From the NCBI GenBank assembly GCA_014529385.2, contig CM043962.1, positions 37,539,098 to 37,603,097 on the forward strand: DNA of 64,000 nt, given 5' to 3'. Each line of letters starts with the position of its first letter. The stretch's first letter is position 1. This document shows, piece by piece, positions 1 to 11,373 of this stretch. The position numbers and the translations under genes are program-made. This stretch comes from Adiantum capillus-veneris. Taxonomy: Eukaryota > Streptophyta > Polypodiopsida > Polypodiales > Pteridaceae. Under the pieces are notes generated by a model. That model saw nothing but the letters and a program-made list of their open reading frames with translations. It made no database searches and was not told the DNA's origin.

Positions 1-1099
1 AATTCCTTCTGTGGTTCTCATAATTCCGTTGCTAGTATGCATAATCACAGTTCAATTTCTCATTAGCACTCTCTAAATTGCTATATGATTATTCCATTGC
101 ACATTCTTAATTCTAATTTTCAATTATGCAAACAATTAACCTCTCCTAATCATAGATTAATGTATGATTAGCAATAAGAGAATTATCAACTTAGTCATTA
201 TAGTTAATGAATGATAGAATCAAGCCAGCAATGTGATAAGGTTCGTCTATTTCATTCTATTACCACACAATGTTTATATAGCTATGTTTAGATTCAAATT
301 GTTCAAATATTAGGATGTAAGTAGTATAATTAATTCCACAATTAATCCACTAGGAAAAAGGAATCCTCTCACCTATGCATGCGGTAAATCTGCAAATCTC
401 TACTTGCATTAGGAAGTGATTAAGCATGCCTAATTCATCTCTAGTAAATAGATCAAGTAGAAATATGAAATTCTTAATTATTTAGGCCAAATAGTTAACC
501 TTAGGGCCAATTCCCATAGAACAAGTAAGGGGCTATCAGAAATCTCTATGTCTTGAAGTAATCAGACCTCTTGTATAAAGGAGTTTGCTTATTGAAACTA
601 ATCCATCATTTTTAGTCGTATATGCACTCGAATATTAGCTTTCTTTTTTCAAGTTGTCAATTTAAGTAGTGAGTATAATACGGCCCCGGTAAAGAGAACT
701 TGTTTCGGTGGTTCCCACAACCGCGAGGCTGGGACAAGCAACACAAATGGGAAGGGAAAAGCTCCCATGGTCGACCAAGTACTGGCCAACTCACGGAACA
801 ATGACGAGGAAATTGTGGAGGTAGGTCACATTTTTAATTCAAGTTTTGCTTAATTTAACATTGCATTTGATAAGTTAGGAAAGAGCATATCCCTAAACAT
901 GTTGGAGAAATCCAACAGAGTTCACAACATTTGAATTGAAATATACCTTAATTTCCAAGTAGGAAAGAATGATTGTTGGATATATTGTTTGAGATAGGAA
1001 AGAATGTTTGCTAGAGAAAATTTAGCTCGGCCTATTCATTTCTATTTCCAATGTTGATACTAGTCCAAACCCCCTCCTGATCAGGGGACAGAGTTCCTG
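1..1099. other. AT-rich stretch without an identifiable gene
   Basis: No long open frame or recognisable RNA. A short plus-strand open stretch (about 705-820) reads as Gly/Asn/Ser-rich peptide containing GTSNTNGKGKAPMVDQVL and is followed by GAG|GTAGGT, which resembles a splice donor. It could be an exon or a gag remnant, and nothing nearby decides between them. Confidence 0.4.
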
Positions 1100-1119
1100 G
1101 TTAAGGGCCCTTGAATCCA

Positions 1120-1235
1120 CGACTGCTATTTAAGCAGTGGATACCCACGTCTACTGGTTAAGCGGTGGGAACCCACGTCTTGCGTTCTATGCGGTGGGAA
1201 TGTCCATGTCTGCTGGTTAAGTGGTGGACAACCTA
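1120..1235 (+). repeat. Short tandem repeat, about four ~28-bp units
   Basis: Units contain variants of 'ggttaagcggtgggaaccca' at roughly 1137, 1164, 1192 and 1221. The block ends about 50 bp before a purine run followed by TGTTG, a position where LTR retrotransposons often carry 3' untranslated repeats. Confidence 0.6.
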
Positions 1236-1279
1236 GTTGTATGGGCAGCTAGGCGACAACGGGAGGAGTAAACTCTCGC

Positions 1280-1860
1280 TGGAGGGGGGATGTTGTACCT
1301 CCAGAACATTGGAATTTTAATGAATAAGTTTGAGGAAAATTTTTACTAGAGTTACTGTCTTGGTGCCGCTTTGCAATACTGGTTGAAGGGGTGTCTTAAT
1401 GAACCTTGTGAATCGGATTCTAATCAAGGAACTTATATGTTGAACAACCATTGTGGTAGTAATTAGGACACACAAAGAAGTGTGAGTGTGGGGGTGGAAA
1501 GTGGGGGCTTTTGGCTCGGGTTGCCAATGCCTATGAGAAGGGTGGTCCCGATTGGTCGGGAACTCTCCGTCCCCATAGTGTTATAAATCGACATTAGTAT
1601 TACTCATTGCTCCAAGAGAGGCGAAGTCTCAAGTGTACGTGCCTCTGAAACATGGGGAAAAAGGCACTCGGGACTTCTCTCCTCTTGGAAGGTGGGTCTT
1701 AGGATCGCTAGATAAGTTAATCACGCTTCTCCTGTGGGGTGGAACTAGATCTCGATGATAGTAGGCTCGAACTCGACTCACTTTGTGATGAGAGATCATC
1801 CGCTAGATGAAACATAAACCCCTTTGTTTGCTTCCAGTGTAGATCTAGTGGCCACCAGGT
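1280..1860 (+). mobile_element. Possible polypurine tract and LTR start
   Basis: The purine run GGAGGGGGGA (1281-1290) is directly followed by TGTTGTACCTCC, the layout of a polypurine tract joined to a 3' LTR in plus orientation. The LTR's far end and any partner were not found, so only the left border is supported. The sequence after it (1300-1860) has no gene. Confidence 0.35.
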
Positions 1861-1872
1861 TTACCATCAGAT

Positions 1873-1891
1873 CCGTCGTTTAAGACGACGG
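1873..1891. repeat. Perfect hairpin, 7-bp arms
   Basis: CCGTCGT - TTAAG - ACGACGG: the arms are exact reverse complements around a 5-nt loop. It sits in the GC-richer part of a possible LTR. No U-tract follows, so it is not called a terminator. Confidence 0.6.
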
Positions 1892-2279
1892 GGTGGGGAC
1901 CTCACAATAAGCATCCAATCCTCCAACTTATAGAAGAGGCCCCGCAGTCTAAGGCGAATGAGGAGACAAGATTGCCCGACATGAACATGCTCGCTCGACA
2001 AATGCTGATGACAAAACACGTTGCTTAAAAAGACCAAGGCACGAGGAGGAGGGCCCTCCGGATAAGGGCAAGAGTCCATACTATTTTGTATCGTTTTTTG
2101 ATATTTAGAAATAGTTTTAAAATTTTGTTTTATGCATCAAGTCAAATTGATTTTGTACTAAAATCTTGCAAAGTATTTTATTTTTTTGCAACCATCATTC
2201 ACATTATGGAAAGTTGAAATTACATAAAGTCTTCTAGATACATCAAGATTTGTGTATGGAGTTATGGCACAATTTGCAA

Positions 2280-3130
2280 TGGTGTTGTCCAAACCCTTCC
2301 CTCACCTTGTTTTTGTAGCCGCCAATCTACATGTCATCTTGCCTTAGAGGATAACTCCCATATCTCCTCCTTCGTTGTTTTTTAGCTAATTTCAATGCAT
2401 GCCAATCTAACTGGATTTGACTTGTTCCTTGAAATGTGACCCGTGCATAAGTTTTTGATGCATCCATTGATGTAGCTCCTCTAAGCTATTGGCTTTGTCT
2501 ACACCACCTCCATGCTGAGTGTGGCTAAAATATCTAGTACGATCTTGGTAGTGGATTTTCTCCATGCCCTATGTAGACTAGATACCCAAGCTTCCATATT
2601 CCCTTGCAAACCAAGACATGCAATTACAGATAATATTTTGTGCACAAAGCAAGCACAAACATCATAAGGATACATATTTGCAATTCAAAAGATTATCATA
2701 TCATCAAACCACTTACATTACCATGTATTGAGTGAGATGTTGATTTGTCCACCCACTTATGAATGTCTCCATAGCTTCTTGGAAATTCGCATAGTCAACT
2801 GTAGTCCATGAGCTCAATTCACAAAACTTGAATATTGCGTCCAATGTTTTCCATATTTTTGCCTTGCGATTCCTTGCTACCCCGTTTTCTACATGATCAA
2901 CTATATCATTTTACAAATTTTTACTCCTATTATATCTCAATGCCTGTCTTTCTTATGCACTATGGCTTTTGTGTTGTCTTCTAGTTTTAGGCATTCATAG
3001 GAAGAGTCGGGCTTTCACACCACCAATAGAAAACTTCTTTGGAGCATTCCGGCATTTCTTAGACCTCTTTTCATCCTGATCTATCTTAGCATGTCCTCCA
3101 TGCAAACCCATATTTGAGAAGACAATCTCC
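2280..3130 (-). pseudogene. Decayed coding region, family not recognised
   Basis: Reading the minus strand from about 3120 downwards gives several open blocks in shifting frames, with good amino-acid composition and few stops. One contains KIWKTLDAIFKFCELSSW (about 2850), one runs about 54 residues from PYDVCACFVHKILSV to LATLSMEVV (about 2670-2505), and the next contains NSLEELHQWMHQKLMHG (about 2490-2440). Block order is consistent with one ancestral protein broken by frameshifts. No catalytic motif was recognised. It may be a captured host gene or an unfamiliar transposon protein. Confidence 0.35.
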
Positions 3131-4604
3131 AAAGGTGAGATTGCCCTTTGCTTTGCATGGAGGGGTCGAGTGGTCCAAGAAAAACAGATCTAGAAAAACA
3201 TTAGTTTTTCTCTCGGGGGGTGCACCTTTAAGGAACTAATCATATAACGTGCGTTCAAAGGGTAATAAAACAAACCCCCTTACACGCTTAAGGTAATACA
3301 ATGACCCTTTTTTATTCAAAAACTTACGGGTTTTTCTCCAAAATCAATTATAAAACCCCTTCTGTTAATATAATTATGTTAAAGTTCTAAGTTTTTGGCA
3401 ATTTAAAAACCCATTCATTTGAACTCACGTGGTAACTTACTTGTCTAAGAGGTGAACCCCCAAGGTTTTTCTATTATCCTACAAAGTGCATGCATTGTGC
3501 ATATGTGCAAGTGGGATATCCAACATGAGTCCAAAGTTGGGGTTGCAAAGATGCCTGTCTAGTGACCTTCTCCAATATGGTTTGTCCAGGATGTAAACCC
3601 CTCCCATGCAATATAAGCAAGGGATTTTTCTTATTGCTCATTTGGAAATGTTGTACATGCATTTCAAGGTTTTTATGTCTCCTACCATGTGCCACTCCAC
3701 TATGTTGCAACCGATGCCCTCCACATCCAATTTGTTCCATTTCTTTGTTCGCTTATTACTTTGGATTGCTAGTTTGATGGAAAACCCAATTCAATATATC
3801 AAAGTTCTTAGCTAGCGGCTGGAAAGATAATTTTAAACTTTTTGAAATGCACATTCTAAAGCATACAAGTAAAATGTAACTGTTGTTGAGCTTCAACATA
3901 ACGTTAGCTCACCTTGAAGGTTGTAAGAAGGAAAATGTTGTTCCTGAATTGCAAACTAAAATTTCTTGGATCATTTGGTCCAATGCTTGCATCGAGAGCT
4001 ATGTTCATGAGTGTGATTATGACTCGCTCAACCTTTGTCTCCTTTACAAGCTTGCACTCATTTAGCTGGATGAAATACTTTAGGGAACCATTGCACTCTT
4101 TGGGGGGGTAACATCAAATAGTTGCACAATGTATGTTTGCAAAGCGAAAAAATCATAAAAAATATGTAGAATTGCTTATTTTGGGGCCCACAGGTACCTC
4201 AATTGGTCAAACTTTTTGTTTAAAGTGTACCAAGATTTCCCAAATAATATGTTCATTTTGAGCTATTGTGTGCGCTAGTCCACATTGCAAGAATTTTTAT
4301 AAAAAAAGAGAAAAACAAGAAAACGGCAAACAAAACCAAGAAACAAAACACACAGAAAATAGAATGAAAACATCTTAGGGTGCTTGCCATGTATTTACGC
4401 TTTGGATGGGTGCTAGAGCTTGAGAAAATAGAGAGTGCTTCAGTTTACATAGGCACAAAATATCCACCAGCATTAGGTTTCAAACCTTTTGCAAGAACCA
4501 GGGTAGTGTAATTCAAGACCCACACCTAGCAGCAAGCGACTCTGCATCCGTACAATGTGATGGAGAGATACCTTACACTAAACCCTGAGAATTTAAATTA
4601 AAAT
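3131..4604. other. Intergenic, no gene seen
   Basis: AT-rich sequence with only short overlapping open frames on both strands and no conserved motif. No microsatellite longer than a few units. Confidence 0.5.
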
Positions 4605-5132
4605 GTGCTTGCATTGGTCCCACAGCCTAGTGATAGTGTGTTCAGTCGCTTAATGGAAGCATTTAGTAGAGCCACTTGTTTGGAACCCATGGCTAGTGAA
4701 TTACACAAAGGAGGTGGGGAGGTAGACTCCTCATACACATCTCAAGTGGACCCTGATATTCAACCCACTAGAATAGTTGAGGGCCCCTTTGATTTACCAC
4801 CCTCAAAAGTCATATTGCCTAACGAAGTCTTGTAGAATTGCAAGAAATAGAGAGGTGTATCCAAGCAGCAGAGACAAGGAATTAGAAAGCAAGTACACAA
4901 GGTGGAACACCATTGAGCAATTCAAGGAAAGACCACAATGACGATGGCTGCAATTGTTGAGCAATCTTGTCACCCTAAATTGGTTGTAATGAAGAGTCTA
5001 ATAGTAAGTGGTGACATTGTGTCTGCTTTGACAGGAACCTTTGGTGCACCAACTTTTGATGGGTTATTTCTCAATGAATATTGGAGTGAGACTTTGGTTG
5101 GATATCTTATGATCCACATTGTCACAAGTTGA
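4605..5132 (+). pseudogene. Weak coding-like region, unidentified
   Basis: Two open blocks lie close together on the plus strand. 4605-4835 encodes a 76-residue acidic, Pro/Ser-rich stretch containing QVDPDIQPTRIVEGPFDLPP. 4938-5132 encodes a 64-residue stretch containing GTFGAPTFDGLFLNEYWSET. They are separated by stops. No family is recognised; retrotransposon gag or an adjacent spacer is one possibility. Confidence 0.2.
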
Positions 5133-5588
5133 GGCACAACACCACATGATTTGTGATGGCATCCATATTATTGTCCAAAATGAGTGGCCTAATAGAGGGA
5201 TAAATTATACCTTCAAAGGGTTCTATGAAAGTCTTAGATGCTGCTAAGGCAACACAACCAACACTTTCACAAATGGAGACTCCTTTTGTGAATGCAATAG
5301 ACCCATCGTACATTGTTTTGCATGGCATCTCAGTATAGTTTGAGCCCACAAGTAGTAGTTATACTTTCCCAAATCTAGCTGATCTTTCACTCAGAGACAC
5401 TATGACTATGATGCCTACTCCAGTGATGAGCATGACAAAAAGTGCACCCCTTTCGTGAATGTTACACCACCACTTGCTTAACTTTTGCCTACAACAATGG
5501 CCACAATTGATACAAGTGTGTATCACGCATTTTTGCATGTTGCAACTAATGCTTATGCATGCGAAAAGGGTATACATTGTACAAAAGT

Positions 5589-5800
5589 TTAGTTCCTAGG
5601 AACTAAGTGTTGTTTGTTTCTCCATAGATGCGGCAACCTTAATGTAGGAGCAAGAGGCAAATTAGTCGAGGCTAACAATGGCTTATTTCTTGTCATTTGT
5701 TTAAGCACTAGGCAATCCTTATATTGATGGCCATATCTACCACATGTATTGCAATTCCCGTTAAATTTCACTCTAAAGGTAGGGCATTCACTGCTATGTG
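5589..5800 (-). pseudogene. Retrotransposon gag scrap with CCHC zinc knuckle
   Basis: The minus-strand frame ending at 5589 contains CNTCGRYGHQYKDC, a complete C-x2-C-x4-H-x4-C knuckle of the retroviral nucleocapsid type. The frame extends upstream as ECPTFRVKFNG before it decays. Shorter minus-strand open stretches follow at 5359-5577 and 5122-5349 but show no pol motif. Only the knuckle identifies the piece; copia versus gypsy cannot be decided. Confidence 0.5.
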
Positions 5801-5856
5801 GACCTAACCAAACAAAACACCATTTTTCCTCCCTTTTTGGGTATTGTTACCATATA

Positions 5857-6503
5857 TGTGGTAGTGGGTCGGAGCGACTACAGATGCCTATGGCACCCTA
5901 GAATGTGGCCACTCTATTGGCTTGCCTCAATCTAACTTCCCAAGTGACTGGGCTAGCTTGCAAGACCCAAAAGAGTGGTCCCACCGGGTGTGCCAAAAAT
6001 GAGAGCAGTTATAGATGGAAATGATGTGCATAGTGCCCTCTAGTGGTGGGGTGCTCTGGATGCATGCGAACTCACAAGCTAGCTCAAAACCTACATACAA
6101 TGCAAAAACCTAAAACTAGAACTAAACAATGAACCGAACAAGAACTAAAATATTATACTCGACAACCACGAGCCCTTCAAGGCAACACCCTGTACAACAT
6201 ACAAGACTAGTCTGCAACTCTGCCCAGTCCACAACTACACAATAAGGTACAATGGGGATGTAGAGGCCGCAGTGCAGTGGGTGTAAGGTACAAGAAACAA
6301 GTGAAAACCACCGTGTAACTAGACAACAGGACTACAAGGCTCACATGCTAGATTGCAGACAACCAAGGTGAAGTGCTCCAAGGCTAGTGCCCAAGAGTGC
6401 AAGGTGAGTGCTCTAGATGGCGACACATAAAGTGGTAATGCTATGGCAAGACTATGCTAAGACTCACAAAAATCTTACTAGACTCTCAAGAGTGTCTCTC
6501 TCC
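5857..6503 (+). mobile_element. Older copia-type LTR, left part (split by a later insertion)
   Basis: This segment plus 11601-11815 aligns end to end with 12240-13095 at roughly 85-90% by eye (shared blocks: 'gatgcctatggcaccctaga', 'ggatgcatgcg', 'ccaaggcaaccc'). The unit at 12240 ends at a primer-binding site, so both are read as copies of one LTR. This copy is interrupted at 6503/11601 by the 5.1-kb copia element, and its right end beyond 11815 does not match. Short frames inside are not genes. Confidence 0.6.
6499..6503. repeat. Target-site duplication, left copy (TCTCC)
   Basis: TCTCC immediately precedes the left LTR of the copia element and is repeated at 11601-11605 directly after the right LTR. 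Five base pairs is the usual copia duplication length. Confidence 0.8.
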
Positions 6504-6729
6504 TCTTGGAATCAGGGTTGCAGAGAAACACACAAAGCTTGGAGAAGACGAAGGAAGCTCAAGGCACACAATAGAGAGTGTGTTACTTAGTGTGCTATGG
6601 AAAGATAGATAGCCCTAGAGTGATGAGCGTATATACAATGCACGGGGGAAAAAACCTCCTAAAGAGGGAAAAATGCCCCGGCGGTCCTAGTGTGTTCACA
6701 CACATCACTACCACATGTATATGGTAACA
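6504..6729 (-). mobile_element. Copia element, 3' LTR
   Basis: 226 bp aligning with 11374-11600 with six substitutions and one 1-bp indel (about 97%). Three of the substitutions cluster in the first 14 bp, where the expected TG of the plus-strand end reads TC. Because the element lies on the minus strand, this is its 3' LTR; it ends ...GGTAACA next to the polypurine tract. Confidence 0.85.
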
Positions 6730-6741
6730 AATCCCCCCTGG
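6730..6741 (-). promoter_or_regulatory. Polypurine tract of the copia element
   Basis: On the minus strand CCAGGGGGGATT abuts the 3' LTR start TGTTACC. This is the expected primer for plus-strand DNA synthesis. Confidence 0.75.
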
Positions 6742-6804
6742 AGTGATGCGGTGAACGAGAGCTGGCACATGAGTAAAGGGAAGTGCCATGCCCTGAGGAC
6801 AGAA

Positions 6805-8148
6805 TCAGTCCACAAAGGGGAGTAAGCCCAAAGATTTTTGGAAAGCTTCAAGCTTCTCACGAGACAATGCCTTTGTGAAAAGATTTGCAAGGTTGTCCTG
6901 TGTTGGCACATAAGCCAAGCTGATCTCTCCTGCTGAGAGCCTCTCCCTGACATAGTGGTAATGCACCTCAATGTGCTTTGTGCGAGCATGAAAAACTGGG
7001 TTCCTCGCAACTGCCAATGCGCTCTGACTGTCAGTGTAGATAGTGTTGGCAGTGGCCTCTCCAACACCCAAATCAGCCATAAGGCGTCTGAGCCATACAC
7101 ACTCAACCATAGCTGTGAAGACTGCCCTGTACTCAGCCTCACAACTCGAAGTGGCCACAGTAGGTTGCTTCTTGCTCAACCATGATATACATGAACTGCC
7201 AAGCATGAAACAAAAACCACTTGTGGACACTCGCGTGTCAAAAAAACCAGCCCAATCTGAGTCCGAAAAAGCATGTAAGTCTAGCGGCAATGATCCCCCC
7301 TTGGGATAAAACAAGCCAAGATGTAAAGTGCCACTAAGGTAGCGGAAAATCCTCTTGAAAGCCTGCCAATGCTTAGACCCTGGGCTATGCATAAATCTGC
7401 TGACCTGTGAGACTGCAAACTGAATATCTGGCCTCGTGTTGCATACATAAATGAGGCAGCCAACAGCAGTTTGGTAAAGAGTGACATCAGCACGATCCCC
7501 AGCATCATGTAGACTCAACTTCAAACCTGTTTCCATGGGAGTGGCAATAGGTTTGCAATCCTCAAGTCCAAACTTACATAGCAATGTCTCTATGTAACTT
7601 TTCTGACACAAGGCAATACCACCATCACACTGCTTAAACTGTATACCCAAGTAATGATGCAACAGTCCCAAATCTTTCATCTTGAAAGTAGCATTCAAAT
7701 CAGCCTTAAATTCAGCAATATGTCTCTCATTTGGTCCAGTGATCAGCAAATCATCGACATAAAGAACCACAATGAGAAATACATCATCCTCATGCTTTAC
7801 ATACAATGTGCTTTCTGTTGGACTGTTACGAAAGCCTCGTTTAACCAAATGAGTGTCAGCTTTCTCATACCAAGCACGAGGAGATTGCTTCAACCCATAC
7901 AAAGCCTTCTTACATCTGCACACTTTGTCCTCTTGTCCTTTTATGACAAAACCGCGAGGCTGCGTTACATAAACTTCCTCAAATATGTCACCATTTAAGA
8001 AAGCAGTAACAATGTCTGATTGATGTACATCCCAACCAAAATGAGCTGCCAATGCACATAGAAAACACACAGTAGTCATACGACAAGTGGGAGCAAAAGT
8101 CTCTTCATAATCTATGCCTTTTTGCTGTGCATAACCCTTTGCAACAAG
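6805..8148 (-). pseudogene. Copia pol: reverse transcriptase and RNase H
   Basis: The open frame runs to a stop at 6805. It begins just after an in-frame TGA at 8149 that cuts the RT domain near its N-terminus (KGYAQQKGIDYEETFAPT lies right after the stop). RT landmarks seen: DVKTAFL-like DIVTAFLNGDIFEEVYVTQP, LYGLKQSPRAWYE, and the catalytic LYVDDLLI. The copia RNase H follows, with acidic residues in SDSDWAG, CEAEYRA and YTDSQSALAVA, and ends with the usual HIEVHYHYVRE and LANLFTKAL blocks. All catalytic residues I can place are present. The product would be polymerase and RNase H of a virus-like particle. Confidence 0.9.
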
Positions 8149-8538
8149 TCAAGCCTTATGGCAATCGATCTCACCATCCGGCTTGCGTTTCAACTTGTAA
8201 ACCCACTTCGTACCAATGGCCTTTTTTCCAGGAGGCAAATCACATAAAGTCCATGTGTCATTTTCTATAAGTGCATCATATTCTGATTGCATGGCAGCCA
8301 TCCAATTTTTTGAATTATGTGCTTCATCAAAAGACAGAGGCTCCTCAACATCATGTAAACTAGACACAGCCAAAGCATAACAATCTGATGCATAAGATGC
8401 ATGGCGAGAGCCTGAACGAGTACGACTAGACAAAGGTGCATCCAATTTACTGTCACGCAAAGTGTGCACCAGCCATTTTGGCATACCTCTAGCCTGCTCA
8501 TTTTTTAGCACTTTCCTCATCAAGTACATCATGTACAT
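8149..8538 (-). pseudogene. Copia pol: linker between integrase and RT, N-terminal RT
   Basis: This frame carries the typical end of the copia connector: EPLSFDEAHNSKNWMAAMQS, DALIENDTWTLCDLPPGKK and GTKWVYKLKRKPDGEID, the conserved start of copia RT. It is separated from the integrase frame by a one-base loss in a run of six A at about 8500-8506. It stops at a TGA at 8149 where relatives have Arg (CGA), a change expected from CpG deamination. Downstream sequence continues in the same frame. Confidence 0.88.
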
Positions 8539-10441
8539 CTAGATTAGTAATAGGCTGATCTAAAACATTTTCAGAAACCCCCATAGGCTGTACATTTTCC
8601 TCATTGGAACTTACATTCGTATTTCCACCACTGAAAAGAGGCAACAAAGTGTCATAAATGTCATGTGAGCTTACATTACTGTCTCTAGTACATGACAGCA
8701 AGGGCTGAACAGAATCTTCCACAAACACTACATCCCGAGAAACCAGAATACGTTTTGTTTGAGGATGATACAACCTGTAACGTTTGCTTTCAGCACTATA
8801 ACCAACAAAAATACATTTGACAGCCTTATCATCCAATTTTCTGCGCTGCACTTGTGGCACCAAAGCATATGCCAAACAGCCAAAAACACGCATGTGCTCA
8901 ATAGAAGGCTTTCTATCATCCCATGCTTCATATGGAGTAATAGACTGCAAAGCTTTCGTAGGACACCTGTTAAGTACATAAGTGGCACACATGATGGCCT
9001 CAAGCCAAAAAGAATGCGGCAAAGCTTGACTTTTGACCATACATCGTGCCATTTCCATCAGTGACCTGTTTTTCCTCTCAGCAACACCATTTTGCTGAGG
9101 TGTATAAGGCACTGTACATTGGTGTTTTATCCCACGACTAGCCAGAAATGCATTAAATTCATGAGACATATACTCCCACCCTCGATCAGAACGGAGGGTG
9201 CCCATAGTACATTTCGAGACATTTTCAGCCATAGCCAGAAATTGTTTGAAGCACATAAAAACTTCGGACTTCGCTTGAAGCGGAAATACCCATGCATGCC
9301 TGGAGTAATCATCAATGAAAGTCATGAAGTACAGGTAATTGCCCAAGGACGGAGTTTGCATGGGCCCACAAACATCACTATGCACAAACTGCAACCTGCA
9401 TGTGGCCTGAATTGAACCATCCTTTGGAAATTTAGAACGCTGCATCTTACCCAAAATACAGCCTTCACCAACATGTTTGACAGGTGCTTCAAGAGGCGGC
9501 AAAGAAGCAACCATATCAGATTTCTGCAAATGCAGCAAACTCGCAAAATTCAAATGACCAAAACGTGCATGCCAAAGTTTTGCATCTGAAATAGCCCTTG
9601 AATCTGCAACAGCATTTGCAAAATTTTGTCCACACTTGTCATACAAAGTGAGCTTATACAACCCACGGCACAAAAGCCCAGATGCAACAATTTCATCACC
9701 AAAACTGAGATCATGAATTGTACATCTGTCATCCACAAATTTGACTACAAGTCCAAGTATAGCGAGTGCGGATACAGACAAGAGATTCTTCTTGATCCCA
9801 GGTACATAAAGTGCATCAACAAGTGTGAAAGAACTGCCATTAGCAGCAATAAGCACAATCTTTCCAACTCCCTGAACTGGATAAGAGGCATTGTTGGCAC
9901 AAGTGACTGAATTCCCATGAGGGACAGACTCGAGAGAGGTAAACAATTCACGATGTGAGGTAATGTGCTTTGTAGCACCACTGTCGAAATACCACACATG
10001 TGAATCTGCAGCAACTGACAAGCATGCATCATGGACAGCAGGATTGTAAGTGCACTCTGAACTAAAAGCCCATTCTGCATCAACATTAGCAACACAGTCT
10101 CCTTTCACAGAAGACTCAACAATGGCTGCATTTGTAGTGGAACAAGCATTTGCAGTGGAACCACGCTCTTTCTTCTTAGCCTCTTTGGCCTTCAACTTAG
10201 GACACGACTTGATCAAGTGATCATTGGATTTACAATAATGGGAACGCATCTTCTTTTTGCCCTTATCACCAGAATTTCCAGACGAATTGCTGCCAGCAGA
10301 AGCATTAGGAACATAATTTTTGCCACACGCAGCAGAACCATAAGAAGTGGCTGCATTGCTGTTACCACCCTTTCTTTGAGAAGCAATAAAGGCCTGTTCA
10401 ACTGCACGCTGTCTAGTCCTGTTTTTTCTGGAAAGTGACTC
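8498..10441 (-). pseudogene. Copia gag C-terminus, protease and integrase
   Basis: Open and in frame with gag after the nonsense codon at 10442. Order: basic linker; a CCHC knuckle at about 10249-10200 in which the first Cys is Ser (SHYCKSNDHLIKSC); protease with WYFDSGATKHIT; pre-integrase LWHARFGHLNF; integrase core with Asp in VHSDVCGP, Asp in LRSDRGWEY and Glu in NGVAERKNR. In the H2C2 zinc site the first Cys of the C-x2-C pair is Gly (GEGCILGK; codon at 9467-9469). The C-terminal part has the usual VFGCLAYALVP and KCIFVGYS blocks. The frame ends at 8498 because of the frameshift there. The protease and DDE residues remain, but both zinc motifs are damaged. Confidence 0.9.
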
Positions 10442-11059
10442 TTACAACAGCAATGTGCATAATGCATCAAACTTGACAACTTCTGGATTTCCTTGGGTCA
10501 TAAGTCTCCAAGTACTAGCAAAAGTCTGGTAAGAATCTGGTAAGGCATCAAGAACAGTCTGCACAAGGGAACTGTCTGAAATAACTTCACCTGCAGAAAT
10601 AAGTTGCTCATTGATATCCTTGACACTAGCAAGGAAAGTGTCCATATCATCTTCCTCATGCATAATCTTCGACTCCAGCTCTTTACGAAGCAAAGCAATT
10701 TTAGCCTCATTGCGGCTTGCATAAAGACCTGCTAGAATATCCCAAGCCTGTTTTGCAGATTTTGCTGAATGGATGTGAGGAACAATGGTGCGCTTCACAG
10801 ACAACGCAATCAATGCATGAGCCTGCGCATCCTTAACATCCCAACGAGCTTGTTCTGCCATAGGCAAAACAACTCTAACAGCTGCAACCCTTGCAGCAAG
10901 ACCTGCAACATCCTCAACATCGCCTACATCCTCAGAACCAGGACGTACATCAATGCCCTGCACAATGTTCCAGACACCCTTTGACACAAGAACATGTTGC
11001 ATCATATAAACCCACATAGGGTAGTTGTCCCCATCCAACCTGTCCTCAGCAGCAAACAT
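10442..11059 (-). pseudogene. Copia gag (capsid region)
   Basis: The first ATG is at 11059 (MFAAEDRLDGDNYPMWVYMM), giving about 205 residues. The N-terminal LDGDNYPMWVYMMQHVL and the later AKQAWDILAGLYASRNEA, KIALLRKELESKIMHEEDD and LPDSYQTFASTW are hallmark blocks of the copia Gag/UBN2 capsid family. The frame ends in TAA at 10442-10444 where CAA (Gln) is expected; the same frame continues into the nucleocapsid and pol, so this is one C-to-T nonsense mutation, not a natural gag stop. The product would form the particle shell. Confidence 0.9.
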
Positions 11060-11356
11060 CTTGAACACATCTGTGTTGTTGTCAGCCCGAAAATAGGAGA
11101 AACTGAGCGGGAATAACCTTTGCTATATAGCACAAACCGTAGAAGACTATAAGGCACCTATTATGCAGAAAACAGCACTGATAGAAACTCTGCACAAAAT
11201 GACGAAATAGCCTGTGCAGTACTGCCTGTAGTGGAAACGGAGGCCGAAACGAGGCCAAATCAAAATTCTGCGAACGCTTGCCAAAGCTCACTGAAATCGG
11301 AGAAAGTGAGCAGGCGTGTGCTGGAGCAACTGGCGACTAAGCCCGGGAGGACGTGA

Positions 11357-11373
11357 CCTGCTCTGATACCAAT
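11357..11373 (-). promoter_or_regulatory. Primer-binding site of the copia element
   Basis: Minus-strand ATTGGTATCAGAGCAG directly follows the 5' LTR. TGGTATCAGAGC is the common plant copia primer site complementary to initiator tRNA-Met. Confidence 0.85.

Noticed and set aside
1867-2079. 70-codon minus-strand open frame
   Set aside because: It overlaps a hairpin and a probable LTR; no motif and no continuation.
6708-7142. 144-codon minus-strand open frame in another frame
   Set aside because: Shadow of the copia RNase H frame, and it runs into the LTR.
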